Shown: positions 7,040 to 14,124 of the stretch, piece by piece | Layout of the letters: every line of letters starts with the position of its first letter | Numbering within the stretch: position 1 is the first letter of the stretch | Assembly: GCA_964467785.1 (NCBI GenBank) | Contig: CAYXVB010000074.1 | Span: forward strand, 1-16,242 | Direction: 5' to 3' | Source of the DNA: CAYXVB01 sp964467785 | GTDB taxonomy: Bacteria; Bdellovibrionota; UBA1018 | Length of the DNA: 16,242 nucleotides | Program-made: the position numbers and the translations under genes | The notes under the pieces: model-generated | What the model was told of the DNA's origin: nothing | Database searches by the model: none | Seen by the model: the letters and a program-made list of their open reading frames with translations, nothing else

Positions 7040-8655
7040 GCCAGTCTCCGAATATCGATCTCGCCTTGCGTACGGCGCAGGAGCTGGTCGCGCATGGCGT
7101 GCGGGAGATCTGCCTCTGCGCGGGCGCCCGGAACAGTCCGCTCATCACCGTGCTCGGCGCGCTGAGCGAGGCGGGGCATCTGCGTGCGTACCACTATTTC
7201 GAGGAACGCTCGGCGGCGTTCTTTGCTTTGGGGCGCGCCAAGGCCGAGGGACGCCCCGTGGCGGTGATCACCACCTCGGGCACGGCAGTGGCGGAACTCT
7301 TGCCCGCGGTGATCGAGGCGCACTACACCGGCACGCCGCTGGTGATGGTCACGGCAGATCGCCCGCGCAAGTACCGGGGCACGGGCGCGCCGCAGGCGAT
7401 CGAACAAAAGGGGATCTTTGGAAGTTACGTCGCCGCGGAGAGCGACATCGAGGCGGGAGAGCCGTTTCCGTTTGGTTTCAGCGAAGTCTTGGCCCGCGCG
7501 CGCCAAGGTGTCGCGCATATTAATCTCTGCTTCGAGGAGCCGCTCCTGGAGCGCAAGTTTTCGCCCGACGAATGGGAGACCTCGAAGAAACCGCGTATTC
7601 CGACTCCCGTGTCGATGGCCGCCAGCGCCCGCGCTCGCATCGGCGAGTTTCTGTCCGCGCTGAAATGTCCATTGGTGATCGTGGGCGGCATTGAGTCTTC
7701 CTCGGCGCGTGAGGCGGTGGCCACGTTTTTGCGCCGCCTCGGCGCGCCGGTATATCTCGAAGGAGTTTCCGGGCTGCGCGAGCGTCCCGAGCTGCAGGCG
7801 CTTGCGTTGGGCTCCTCGGACCGGATCCTGGGCACGCCAATGGCCTCGGGCATCGACGGAGTGCTGCGGATCGGCGGCGTGCCGACCCTACGCTTTTGGC
7901 GCGATCTCGACGGAAAGCGCGCGGACCTGCCGCTGCTCTCGGTGAGTGATCTCCCGTTTGCCGGGACGGCGCGTGGAGTGCATATCGAAGCCCCGCTCGC
8001 CGAAGTATTTGATGGCTGGAGTGAGGTGGCGCCGGTGGCGACCGCGGCGGCCTTGCTGGAGCAGGATCGACGGATGGAGTCGCAAATCCTCGAGCTTCTG
8101 CGCGAGGAGGGGGCTTCCGAACCGGGAATGATCCTGGCGTGGAGCGAGCGCTTGCCGGTTCGCTCGCGCGTGTATCTGGGCAACAGCCTGCCGATTCGTG
8201 AGTGGGATCTGGCCGCCACGCGCGCCGATCGCGGGTTCGTGATGGGCGCCAACCGCGGCGCCAATGGAATCGACGGACAGACTTCGACGTTCTTCGGCTT
8301 TTGCCGCGCGGGCCAACCGAACTGGGCGCTTCTGGGTGATCTCACCGCGATGTACGACTTGCCGGCGCCCTGGGTGTTGCCGCAGCTCGACGCGGGCGTC
8401 AAGGCGCAGTTGGTGGTGATGAACAACGGCGGCGGCCGTATTTTTTCTCGGATCTTCGGCAACCCGCTTTTTGAAAACCAGCATGGCGTGGGCTTCGAGG
8501 ACTGGGCGCGGATGTGGGCGATGCAGTATGAGCGCTGGGAGCGGATTCCCGAGTCGCTGCCCGAGTTCGCGGGTCACGCCGTGATTGAACTGAAGCCCGA
8601 TGCGGTCGCCACCGCGCGCTTTTGGGAGCGATACGATTCGTTATGGCGAAGGTGA
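7036..8655 (+). CDS. menD: SEPHCHC synthase MenD (thiamine diphosphate enzyme)
   Basis: 539 residues, close to the usual 550. Decarboxylates 2-oxoglutarate and adds the resulting succinyl carbanion to isochorismate, giving 2-succinyl-5-enolpyruvyl-6-hydroxy-3-cyclohexene-1-carboxylate. The catalytic glutamate that activates ThDP is Glu57 in HYFEERSAAFF, followed by TTSGTAVAELLPAVIEA (79-95) and the TADRP segment with GAPQAIEQKGIFG (106-129). The ThDP/Mg motif is GDLTAMYDLPA (about 433-443), ending with NNGGGRIFSRI (about 462-472), the MenD form of the NNxGG element. The ATG at 7036 overlaps the menF stop and has GGGAG five bases upstream. It overlaps menH by 13 bases, so the three enzymes are probably translationally coupled. 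Confidence 0.95.
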   Translation: MSQSPNIDLALRTAQELVAHGVREICLCAGARNSPLITVLGALSEAGHLRAYHYFEERSAAFFALGRAKAEGRPVAVITTSGTAVAELLPAVIEAHYTGTPLVMVTADRPRKYRGTGAPQAIEQKGIFGSYVAAESDIEAGEPFPFGFSEVLARARQGVAHINLCFEEPLLERKFSPDEWETSKKPRIPTPVSMAASARARIGEFLSALKCPLVIVGGIESSSAREAVATFLRRLGAPVYLEGVSGLRERPELQALALGSSDRILGTPMASGIDGVLRIGGVPTLRFWRDLDGKRADLPLLSVSDLPFAGTARGVHIEAPLAEVFDGWSEVAPVATAAALLEQDRRMESQILELLREEGASEPGMILAWSERLPVRSRVYLGNSLPIREWDLAATRADRGFVMGANRGANGIDGQTSTFFGFCRAGQPNWALLGDLTAMYDLPAPWVLPQLDAGVKAQLVVMNNGGGRIFSRIFGNPLFENQHGVGFEDWARMWAMQYERWERIPESLPEFAGHAVIELKPDAVATARFWERYDSLWRR

Positions 8656-9305
8656 TCGCGCTGCACGGCATGCTGGGCGCGCCGTCCGACTGGGATGGCT
8701 TTGGTTACGAGGCGCGGGCGCTCGAGTCGGCGCCGCATTTTCTGGCCTGGGCGGAGCGGTTTTGCGCCGGGATTTCGGGGCGGCCGGTGCTGCTCGGCTA
8801 CTCGATGGGCGCGCGTTTGGCGATGCATGCGGCGCTGCTCGCGCCTGATCTTTTTTCGGGGCTGGTGCTGGTCTCGGGTAATCCGGGATTGGCGGACGAA
8901 GAGGCGCGCCGTGTGCGCCGGGAGGAAGACGAGCGCTGGGCTTCGCGATTCGAAAGCGAGACCTGGTCCTCGGTGATGCGCGCGTGGAACGCGCAACCGG
9001 TATTCGCGGGCGGCGAGAGCGTGGATCGGCCGGAGTCGGGGCGCGCGGAGGCGGTTTGCGCGCTTAGGGCGTGGTCGCTCGGGCGGCAATTGGATCTGGT
9101 TCCCCATCTGGCGTGGCTGGATCTTCCCATTCTCTGGATCGCGGGCGAGCGGGACACCAAGTTCGCGGCGATCGCGCGGGGAATGCGCTTTGCGGATCCG
9201 CGGTCTACGGTGTGGCTCGCGCCTTCGGCCGCCCATCGCGTGCCGTGGGAGGCGCGGGTCCCTTTTTCGGAACGGGTGAGTGAGTGGGTATGGTCGCTTT
9301 CGTGA
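8643..9305 (+). CDS. menH: SHCHC synthase MenH (alpha/beta hydrolase)
   Basis: 220 residues from ATG 8643. Removes pyruvate from the MenD product to give 2-succinyl-6-hydroxy-2,4-cyclohexadiene-1-carboxylate. Alpha/beta hydrolase fold with LHGML near the N terminus (oxyanion region), nucleophile Ser54 in GYSMGARLA, acid Asp171 in AGERDTKF and His198 in PSAAHRVPWE, a Ser-Asp-His triad as in E. coli MenH. It is about 30 residues shorter than E. coli MenH. The hydrolase fold alone would not give specificity; the call rests on the 13-base overlap with menD and on the rest of the pathway. No strong Shine-Dalgarno at the chosen start (GGGAG is 14 bases away), as expected for a coupled gene. Its 3' end overlaps rlpA by 16 bases. 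Confidence 0.87.
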   Translation: MAKVIALHGMLGAPSDWDGFGYEARALESAPHFLAWAERFCAGISGRPVLLGYSMGARLAMHAALLAPDLFSGLVLVSGNPGLADEEARRVRREEDERWASRFESETWSSVMRAWNAQPVFAGGESVDRPESGRAEAVCALRAWSLGRQLDLVPHLAWLDLPILWIAGERDTKFAAIARGMRFADPRSTVWLAPSAAHRVPWEARVPFSERVSEWVWSLS

Positions 9306-9733
9306 GGCTTTTGACAAAGTGTCAGGCGTTTACGGTATTCCTGATTCTCCTCGTGGGCTGCAGTGCGCCCGCTCCGCGTCGTTCGGATTCTATTTCCCCA
9401 GCCATTTCTGCCCCCGCCCAAGCCGTGATCGAAAAGAAGCGGGAGCCGGTCCGCGGCCTTGCGTCTTGGTATGGGCGTAAAAAATGGCAGGGACGTCGCA
9501 CCGCGAGTGGCGAGCGCTTTGATCGTCACGCTTTGACGGCCGCGCATCGAACGCTGCCGTTTGGGACGATCGTGGAGGTGCGCGAGCCGCGCTCCGGACG
9601 GATGGTGCGAGTGCGGATCAACGACCGCGGGCCAGTGAGCCGCAAGCGGGAGATCGATCTTTCTTATGGCGCCGCAAAGGAGCTGGGAATTCTGGGCGCG
9701 GGACTTGCGCAGGTGGAGATCCGCCCGCTTTGA
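9290..9733 (+). CDS. rlpA: RlpA-like septal lipoprotein / lytic transglycosylase
   Basis: 147 residues from ATG 9290; a GTG two codons earlier is also possible. A hydrophobic signal ends in the lipobox LVGC with Cys24 as the lipidation site, followed by Ser-Ala, so an outer-membrane fate is inferred. Residues of about 55-147 form a double-psi beta-barrel: GLASWYG, TASGERFD, LTAAHRTLPFGT, VRINDRGP and REIDLSYGAAKELG are diagnostic of RlpA, including the conserved His and Asp of the active-site groove. Characterised RlpA proteins cut peptidoglycan glycan strands lacking stem peptides at the septum. This one has no C-terminal SPOR domain, which normally targets the septum, so its localisation may differ. 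It starts inside menH and is probably on the same transcript, although no functional link to menaquinone is known. Confidence 0.9.
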   Translation: MVAFVRLLTKCQAFTVFLILLVGCSAPAPRRSDSISPAISAPAQAVIEKKREPVRGLASWYGRKKWQGRRTASGERFDRHALTAAHRTLPFGTIVEVREPRSGRMVRVRINDRGPVSRKREIDLSYGAAKELGILGAGLAQVEIRPL

Positions 9734-9740
9734 GCGCAGG

Positions 9741-9883
9741 TCGGGCACCCTACACTCCCTACAATTGCGGGTTATTCTTGGAGAGCGCGCATTGCATCCG
9801 TTCGTTTGAGAAGGGCGAGGCCGGCACTGGAATCACCAAAAAGAATAGGCTGCAATTGTCGGGTGCAAACCCTACAAGCCCGA
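9741..9883. repeat. Imperfect long inverted repeat between convergent genes
   Basis: The 151-base gap between rlpA and the sulfurtransferase is largely one inverted structure. The 19-base arm at 9761-9779 (ACAATTGCGGGTTATTCTT) matches the reverse complement of 9841-9859 at 16 of 19 positions, with a 61-base centre. Outside these arms, TCGGGC (9741-9746) pairs with GCCCGA (9878-9883). ACCCTACA occurs twice in direct orientation, at 9747-9754 and 9869-9876. No ORF or transposase lies inside. It could act as a bidirectional transcription stop, encode a structured RNA, or be a non-autonomous mobile or extragenic repeat. The symmetry is seen; the role is unknown. Confidence 0.55.
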
Positions 9884-9884
9884 T

Positions 9885-10709
9885 TCAACCCCGCTCGACG
9901 GGCCGCGCGCGGTCTTGGCAGTACTCGCTCCAGGAGCCGGGGTAGAGGCGGGGCATACCGATGCCGCAGGCTTCGAGCGCGAGTAGATTGACGCACGCGG
10001 TGACACCGCTGCCGCAATAAAAGATCGAGTTTTTGAGTGCCTCCATCGGAGCGAAGGCTTCGAAGAGGGAAAGGACTTCGTCCATCGGTTTGAAGCGGCC
10101 GTCAGCCGCGAGCAATTGCTTGTAAAAAAAGTTGCGGGCACCGGGAATATGGCCTGCCACAGGGTCGATAGGTTCGACGTCGCCGCGATAGCGCTCGGGC
10201 GCGCGCGAGTCCACGAGGAGCGGGACTTTTTCGTCGAAACGTGCGGTGAGTCGATCGCCGGCACGGACCACGAAACTCGTTGCGCGACGGGCTTTCGGAG
10301 CGGCGGAGTCGAGTTTTTCGCCGGCAGTCTTCCAGGCGTTCAGGCCACCGTCGAGGACAAATGCGCCTTCATGGCCCATCCATTTAAGGAGCCACCATCC
10401 GCGGGCGGCGCCGGCATGGTCGGTGTCGTCATAGGTAACCACGGTCGTCGTAGGCGTGATACCTAGACTTGAATAAATCGCGGCGAGAGCCTCGCGCGAG
10501 GGCAGCGGGTGGCGGCTCGAGCCCGGGGTTTTGGGCCCGCTCAGGTCGGTTTCCAGACTGAGGAAATGGGCGCCCGGGATGTGTCCCTCGGTGTAGCGCT
10601 CACGAGCCTTTTCGGGGTTCATCAGATCCATTCGGCAGTCCAGGAGAAGAACATCGGCGGAGGACTGGAGAAGCGAGGCGAGTTCGTTCGCGGAGACGAG
10701 GGCTTTCAT
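9885..10709 (-). CDS. sseA: 3-mercaptopyruvate / thiosulfate sulfurtransferase
   Basis: 274 residues in two rhodanese domains, the usual length. The N-terminal domain (about 5-130) is the non-catalytic one, with TYDDTDHAGAARGWWLL and VLDGGLNAW. The C-terminal domain (about 145-270) carries VDSRAPERYRG, IDPVAGHIPGARN and the active-site loop YCGSGVTACVN with persulfide Cys232. A CGSGVT loop is the mercaptopyruvate-sulfurtransferase form; true rhodaneses have CRKGVT. It would move sulfur from 3-mercaptopyruvate to thiols or cyanide, giving a cytoplasmic persulfide and H2S source. The ATG at 10709 was chosen because the family begins here; the frame is open further upstream but that part looks non-coding. 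No clear Shine-Dalgarno is visible. It lies 61 bases behind the exported-protein gene, perhaps in one operon. Confidence 0.92.
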   Translation of the reverse strand: MKALVSANELASLLQSSADVLLLDCRMDLMNPEKARERYTEGHIPGAHFLSLETDLSGPKTPGSSRHPLPSREALAAIYSSLGITPTTTVVTYDDTDHAGAARGWWLLKWMGHEGAFVLDGGLNAWKTAGEKLDSAAPKARRATSFVVRAGDRLTARFDEKVPLLVDSRAPERYRGDVEPIDPVAGHIPGARNFFYKQLLAADGRFKPMDEVLSLFEAFAPMEALKNSIFYCGSGVTACVNLLALEACGIGMPRLYPGSWSEYCQDRARPVERG

Positions 10710-10770
10710 AGAGGCAGTTGACCGAAACGGCGCCGAGTCGTCAAGGCCACATTGCTTTTGTCTCGCTGGA

Positions 10771-11238
10771 TCAATTTGGGAAGATGACGACCTTTTGTTC
10801 GTCATTGATTTTCCGAGCGACGATACCGGAGTAGGGCACGTCATTCTTGGATTGTGAAATCCATAGCTCGCACTCTCTCTTGCTGCTGATCAGGATTCCG
10901 TGATTTAAGACATCCTCGTAATCCAGCGGACAGATGAAATGCGGATTCAAGTCGATCGAGGCGAGTTGGATCACGCAGGAGGAGTGTTCCGAATCGACGA
11001 AGGTGATCGAGGCGATTTTCGCTCGATTGATCAGGCCTTCGCGTAGGCTGCATGCGGGGGCGCCGGCATTCGAGGCGATCTTTGCCATCAACGCTTGGTC
11101 AATCCCGACCTGAGGTGAGCCTGTTTCGGGCTGCGAACAGGGAGTGCTGGGTGCGGCTAGTGCCCCCGAACTCGCGAGTGCGAACGAAAGCGCTAAAGTT
11201 GAGAATCCACCTGCTCGCTTTTTCGTTAGTTTCGTCAT
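10771..11238 (-). CDS. Small exported protein of unknown function
   Basis: 155 residues from ATG 11238. The N terminus is a typical Sec signal: basic start MTKLTKKR, a hydrophobic core around FSTLALSFALASS and a likely signal-peptidase site after ALA (AxA type), leaving about 125 mature residues. The mature part has five cysteines (PCSQPE, ACSLREG, SCVIQL, ICPLDY, ECELW), so disulfides in the periplasm are likely. No family is recognised. There is no strong Shine-Dalgarno. Codons in this gene are less GC-rich than in its men neighbours. It is read divergently from menB and lies upstream of the sulfurtransferase gene. Confidence 0.6.
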   Translation of the reverse strand: MTKLTKKRAGGFSTLALSFALASSGALAAPSTPCSQPETGSPQVGIDQALMAKIASNAGAPACSLREGLINRAKIASITFVDSEHSSCVIQLASIDLNPHFICPLDYEDVLNHGILISSKRECELWISQSKNDVPYSGIVARKINDEQKVVIFPN

Positions 11239-11387
11239 GGTGCTAAGTACTATCAGGAAGCGCGCCAACCCGATGCCTATTCAATCGCTTTTAAGTTCAG
11301 GCTGTGTCTAGAAAGACGCATGTTGACCCTTTAGATAGTTGCAAAGCTATTGCCTTACTTCGGGGGTTGTCATAACAAAAACCCCAT
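11239..11387. promoter_or_regulatory. Divergent region upstream of menB
   Basis: This 149-base gap separates menB from the exported-protein gene. On the + strand TTGACC (11323-11328) is a good -35, but the hexamer 17 bases later (GCTATT, 11346-11351) is a weak -10, so a menB promoter here is only probable. The four bases ATAG and CTAT (11335-11350) can also pair around the same position. No convincing promoter was found for the - strand gene. Confidence 0.35.
11362..11385 (+). promoter_or_regulatory. Hairpin in the menB leader, directly before the start
   Basis: GGGGG (11362-11366) can pair with CCCC (11382-11385), and within it TTGT (11367-11370) with ACAA (11375-11378), leaving a CATA loop and a bulge of three A. 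The hairpin ends two bases before the menB ATG at 11388 and occupies the place of a Shine-Dalgarno, which is otherwise missing. It could block or modulate translation start, or a further ATG at 11400 may be used instead. No U-tract follows, so it is not an intrinsic terminator. Confidence 0.4.
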
Positions 11388-12227
11388 ATGAGCGAGAAGA
11401 TGCATAGCCGCGAAAACTGGATTGCCGTCAAGAAATATCAGGACATCAAATTCGAAAAGACCGAGGACGGCGTGGCGAAGATCACGATCAACCGCCCTGA
11501 GCGCCGCAACGCGTTCCGCCCCGAGACGGTCATCGAGCTGAAGGATGCCTTTGAGCTCGCCCGTGAAGACTCCACCGTCGGCGTGGTCATCCTCACTGGC
11601 GAAGGCAAGGACGCGTTCTGCTCCGGCGGCGACCAGAAGGTGCGCGGCCACGCGGGCTACGTCGGTGGCGACGGCGTTCCGCGTCTCAACATTCTTGACG
11701 TGCAGAAGCAGATCCGCCAACTTCCGAAGCCGGTCATCGCCATGGTCGCGGGCTACGCGATCGGCGGCGGCCATGTGCTTCATGTCGTCTGTGACCTCAC
11801 CATCGCCGCGGACAACGCGCGTTTCGGCCAGACTGGCCCCAAAGTCGGTTCGTTTGACGGAGGCCTGGGCTCGAGCTATCTGGCCCGCATCGTCGGCCAG
11901 AAGAAGGCGCGTGAGATCTGGTACCTCTGCCGCCAGTACGACGCCAAGCAGGCCCTCGAGATGGGCCTCGTCAACAAAGTCGTCCCGTACGAAGAGCTCG
12001 AGACCGAGACGATGCAGTGGGCTCGCGAGATGCTCGAGCACTCGCCGCTCGCTCTGCGCTGCCTGAAGGCATCGCTGAACGCCGATTGCGACGGCCAGAT
12101 GGGCCTGCTCGACCTCGCCGGTAACGCAACGCTCCTGTACTACATGAGCGAGGAAGGCAAGGAAGGCAAGAACGCCTTCGTCGAGAAGCGCAAGCCGAAC
12201 TTCAAGAAATACCCGCGCCTGCCGTGA
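11388..12227 (+). CDS. menB: 1,4-dihydroxy-2-naphthoyl-CoA synthase MenB
   Basis: 279 residues, crotonase fold. Cyclises o-succinylbenzoyl-CoA to 1,4-dihydroxy-2-naphthoyl-CoA. Signatures include NRPERRNAFRP (35-45), FCSGGDQKVRG (77-87), AIGGGHVLHVVCDLTIAADN (124-143), the FGQTGPKVGSFDGG segment (146-159) and YYMSEEGKEGKNAF (251-264), which match MenB far better than general enoyl-CoA hydratases. Gly150 in QTG is the residue found in bicarbonate-dependent (type I) MenB; type II enzymes have Asp there. Start ATG 11388 lacks a Shine-Dalgarno; ATG 11400 is an alternative. Codons end in C much more than in menA or menC, suggesting high expression or a different history. Its stop overlaps the menA GTG start. 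Confidence 0.95.
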   Translation: MSEKMHSRENWIAVKKYQDIKFEKTEDGVAKITINRPERRNAFRPETVIELKDAFELAREDSTVGVVILTGEGKDAFCSGGDQKVRGHAGYVGGDGVPRLNILDVQKQIRQLPKPVIAMVAGYAIGGGHVLHVVCDLTIAADNARFGQTGPKVGSFDGGLGSSYLARIVGQKKAREIWYLCRQYDAKQALEMGLVNKVVPYEELETETMQWAREMLEHSPLALRCLKASLNADCDGQMGLLDLAGNATLLYYMSEEGKEGKNAFVEKRKPNFKKYPRLP

Positions 12228-13114
12228 AGTCCTGGCTGCTCGCGACCAGGCCCAAGACCCTAACCGCGGCGCTGGTGCCCATCCTGGTGGGCTCGGCGTT
12301 GGCGGCAATCGCGCGGCCCGAAGGGCTGGACTGGACGATATCGCTCCTTGCTCTGGCGAGCGCGACGTTCATCCAGATCGGCACGAATCTCGTCAACGAC
12401 GCCATCGACTTCAAGAAGGGCGCGGACAACGAGCAACGCATCGGCCCGAAGCGGGTGACCGCGAGCGGTTTGATGACTCCGCGCCAGGTGATGGTGGGCG
12501 CGGGGATTTGTCTCTTCGTGGCGCTTCTGCTCGGAATCCCGTTGGTGATCCATGGCGGTTGGCCGATTGTCGCGGTGGGGCTGGTGAGCCTGTTCTTCGC
12601 TTACGGCTACACGGGTGGGCCGTTTCCGTTGGCGTACTTGGGCTTGGGCGATCTCTTTGTCCTGATTTTTTTTGGCTGGGTCGCGGTGGGCGGTGTTTAC
12701 TTCTTGCAGACCGGCACAATGGATACCGACGCTTGGGTGGCTGGCACTCAGGTGGGGCTGCTCGCCACGGTGCTGATCGCGGTGAATAATCTTCGCGACC
12801 GCGAAGGCGACCTCAAGGTGGGTAAGCGGACCCTCGCGGTGCGGATCGGAGTGCGGGGTTCGCGCATCGAGATCGCGCTGCTTGGCATTGTCCCGTTCCT
12901 GCTCGGCTATTATTGGATCGCCCGGGGGCTTTTCATGCTGGGATTGATTCCGCTGTTCGCCGCGCCGATCGCGGTGCTCTTTGTGCGACAAATCCATCGC
13001 ATCGAGCCCGGCCCGGAGTATAATCTGTTTCTCGCACAGGCGGCCAAGCTGCACCTCGCGTTCGGGGTGCTTTGGACCATTGCGGTCGCCGTGCACTTGA
13101 ATCTGACGAGATGA
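12224..13114 (+). CDS. menA: DHNA polyprenyltransferase MenA
   Basis: 296 residues, an integral membrane prenyltransferase of the UbiA superfamily with roughly eight or nine hydrophobic segments. Attaches the polyprenyl tail to 1,4-dihydroxy-2-naphthoate with loss of CO2, giving demethylmenaquinone. The first aspartate motif is NLVNDAIDFKKGAD (55-68) and the second NNLRDREGDLKVGKRTLAVR (188-207), both of MenA type. PKTLTAALVPILVG near the N terminus is also typical. The start is GTG 12224, overlapping the menB stop as GTGA, with only a weak Shine-Dalgarno, so coupling to menB is likely. The prenyl donor probably comes from the synthase at 3200-4180. The 3' end overlaps the menC start. Confidence 0.94.
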   Translation: MKSWLLATRPKTLTAALVPILVGSALAAIARPEGLDWTISLLALASATFIQIGTNLVNDAIDFKKGADNEQRIGPKRVTASGLMTPRQVMVGAGICLFVALLLGIPLVIHGGWPIVAVGLVSLFFAYGYTGGPFPLAYLGLGDLFVLIFFGWVAVGGVYFLQTGTMDTDAWVAGTQVGLLATVLIAVNNLRDREGDLKVGKRTLAVRIGVRGSRIEIALLGIVPFLLGYYWIARGLFMLGLIPLFAAPIAVLFVRQIHRIEPGPEYNLFLAQAAKLHLAFGVLWTIAVAVHLNLTR

Positions 13115-14106
13115 AGCTCCACTTTGCCCGCTATGAGCTCAAGCCCGCCCGATCCTTGAACCGCCTTGACGCGGGAGGAGGAGGGGTTCGTCACGGAGCG
13201 CTCCTCCGGGTCAGTTTTCCGGGTAAAGGCGAAGGGTTTGCCGATGTGCATCCTTGGCCGGAGTTGGGGGACGCGCCGCTTAATGAGCAACTGCGGAGTT
13301 TGGTCGATGGGAGGACCACCGCGTTAACCCAGCAGTCCTTGCACTTTGCCGACCTGGATGCCCGGGCGCGCAACGCAGGGCGTTCTCTCTTTGAGGGTTT
13401 GGAAATCCCTCCGAGCCACGCATTGTTTACCCAACTCGCACCCTTTGACGAAAACGCGCTCGGAGTGCTCGCCGCCGCCGGGTTTGATCGAATCAAAGTC
13501 AAGGCCGGTCGCGATTTGCCGGCGGAGGCGAGCTGTCTCCGGGGGCTTGCGACGAAAATGCCGATGGGAATGAAGGTGCGGCTCGATCTCAATGCCGGAG
13601 CAAGCGAAGCTGCCTTTGATGCCTTTTTGTCGGATCTTGGACCGGAAGCGCTCAGTTGCGTCGACTTCATCGAGGATCCGATGCCCTGGTCCGCGGGCGC
13701 TTGGGCGCAGGCCCGTCGCAAGCATCGGGTGCGCCTTGCGTTGGACCGCGAGATCACGAGGGCGCACGCCTCTGGGATGGCGGCGCTGACATTCAGGGAC
13801 GCGGTGGACGTACTGGTGATCAAGCCGGCCGTTCAGCGGGTCGAGATCGCATCCGTTCCGCGGGTGTTCACTTCTTACTTGGATCATCCATTGGGGCAGG
13901 TCTTTGCCGCGTTTGAGGCGGCTCGAGCCGCGCGAGGCCGGGACGGAATCGTGGAGACATGCGGTTTGCTTTCTCATGTGGCATACTCACCCAACGATTA
14001 CTCTGAGCGGCTGAGGGCCCGAGGGTCTCGACTGCTCGCTCCCGAGGGCGCGGGCGCGGGGTTTGGCGAGCTGCTTGAAAAAGAGGACTGGAAGCCTTTG
14101 ACATGA
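13111..14106 (+). CDS. menC: o-Succinylbenzoate synthase MenC
   Basis: 331 residues, enolase superfamily. Dehydrates SHCHC to o-succinylbenzoate. Overall identity in this family is low, but all catalytic positions are visible: the KxK pair Lys129/Lys131 in RIKVKAG, metal ligands Asp159 (RLDLNAG), Glu188 (FIEDPM) and Asp212 (LALDREI), and the second acid/base Lys238 in VLVIKPAV. The N-terminal capping domain spans about 1-105. ATG 13111 overlaps the menA stop as ATGA; a TTG 13 codons upstream is inside menA and unlikely. Dipeptide epimerases share this fold, but the position between menA and menE makes MenC the clear reading. Ends 18 bases before menE. Confidence 0.92.
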   Translation: MKLHFARYELKPARSLNRLDAGGGGVRHGALLRVSFPGKGEGFADVHPWPELGDAPLNEQLRSLVDGRTTALTQQSLHFADLDARARNAGRSLFEGLEIPPSHALFTQLAPFDENALGVLAAAGFDRIKVKAGRDLPAEASCLRGLATKMPMGMKVRLDLNAGASEAAFDAFLSDLGPEALSCVDFIEDPMPWSAGAWAQARRKHRVRLALDREITRAHASGMAALTFRDAVDVLVIKPAVQRVEIASVPRVFTSYLDHPLGQVFAAFEAARAARGRDGIVETCGLLSHVAYSPNDYSERLRARGSRLLAPEGAGAGFGELLEKEDWKPLT

Positions 14107-14112
14107 GAGGGC

Positions 14113-14117
14113 AAGGA
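14113..14117 (+). promoter_or_regulatory. Ribosome binding site of menE
   Basis: AAGGA lies seven bases before the ATG at 14125. menE is the only gene of the B-A-C-E block after menB that does not overlap its predecessor, and it has the clearest own site. Confidence 0.6.
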
Positions 14118-14124
14118 AAACGGA

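Noticed and set aside
7425..8462. 345-codon - strand frame opposite menD
   Set aside because: Composition dominated by Arg and Ser and no motif, while MenD motifs run throughout the + strand.
8798..9748. 316-codon - strand frame across menH and rlpA
   Set aside because: It spans two well-supported + strand genes and encodes a low-complexity Arg/Ser-rich product without a recognisable fold.
9741..9883. Integron attC site
   Set aside because: The inverted arms suggested it, but I could not find the conserved RYYYAAC and GTTRRRY core sites at the ends, and there is no cassette array or integrase.
11370..12308. 312-codon open frame on the - strand opposite menB
   Set aside because: The + strand carries a full MenB. 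The opposite frame follows from the strong codon bias of menB and has no domain signature.
12260..13096. 278-codon open frame opposite menA
   Set aside because: It is very rich in His, Arg and Gln, as expected for the complement of membrane-protein codons; menA has both prenyltransferase motifs.
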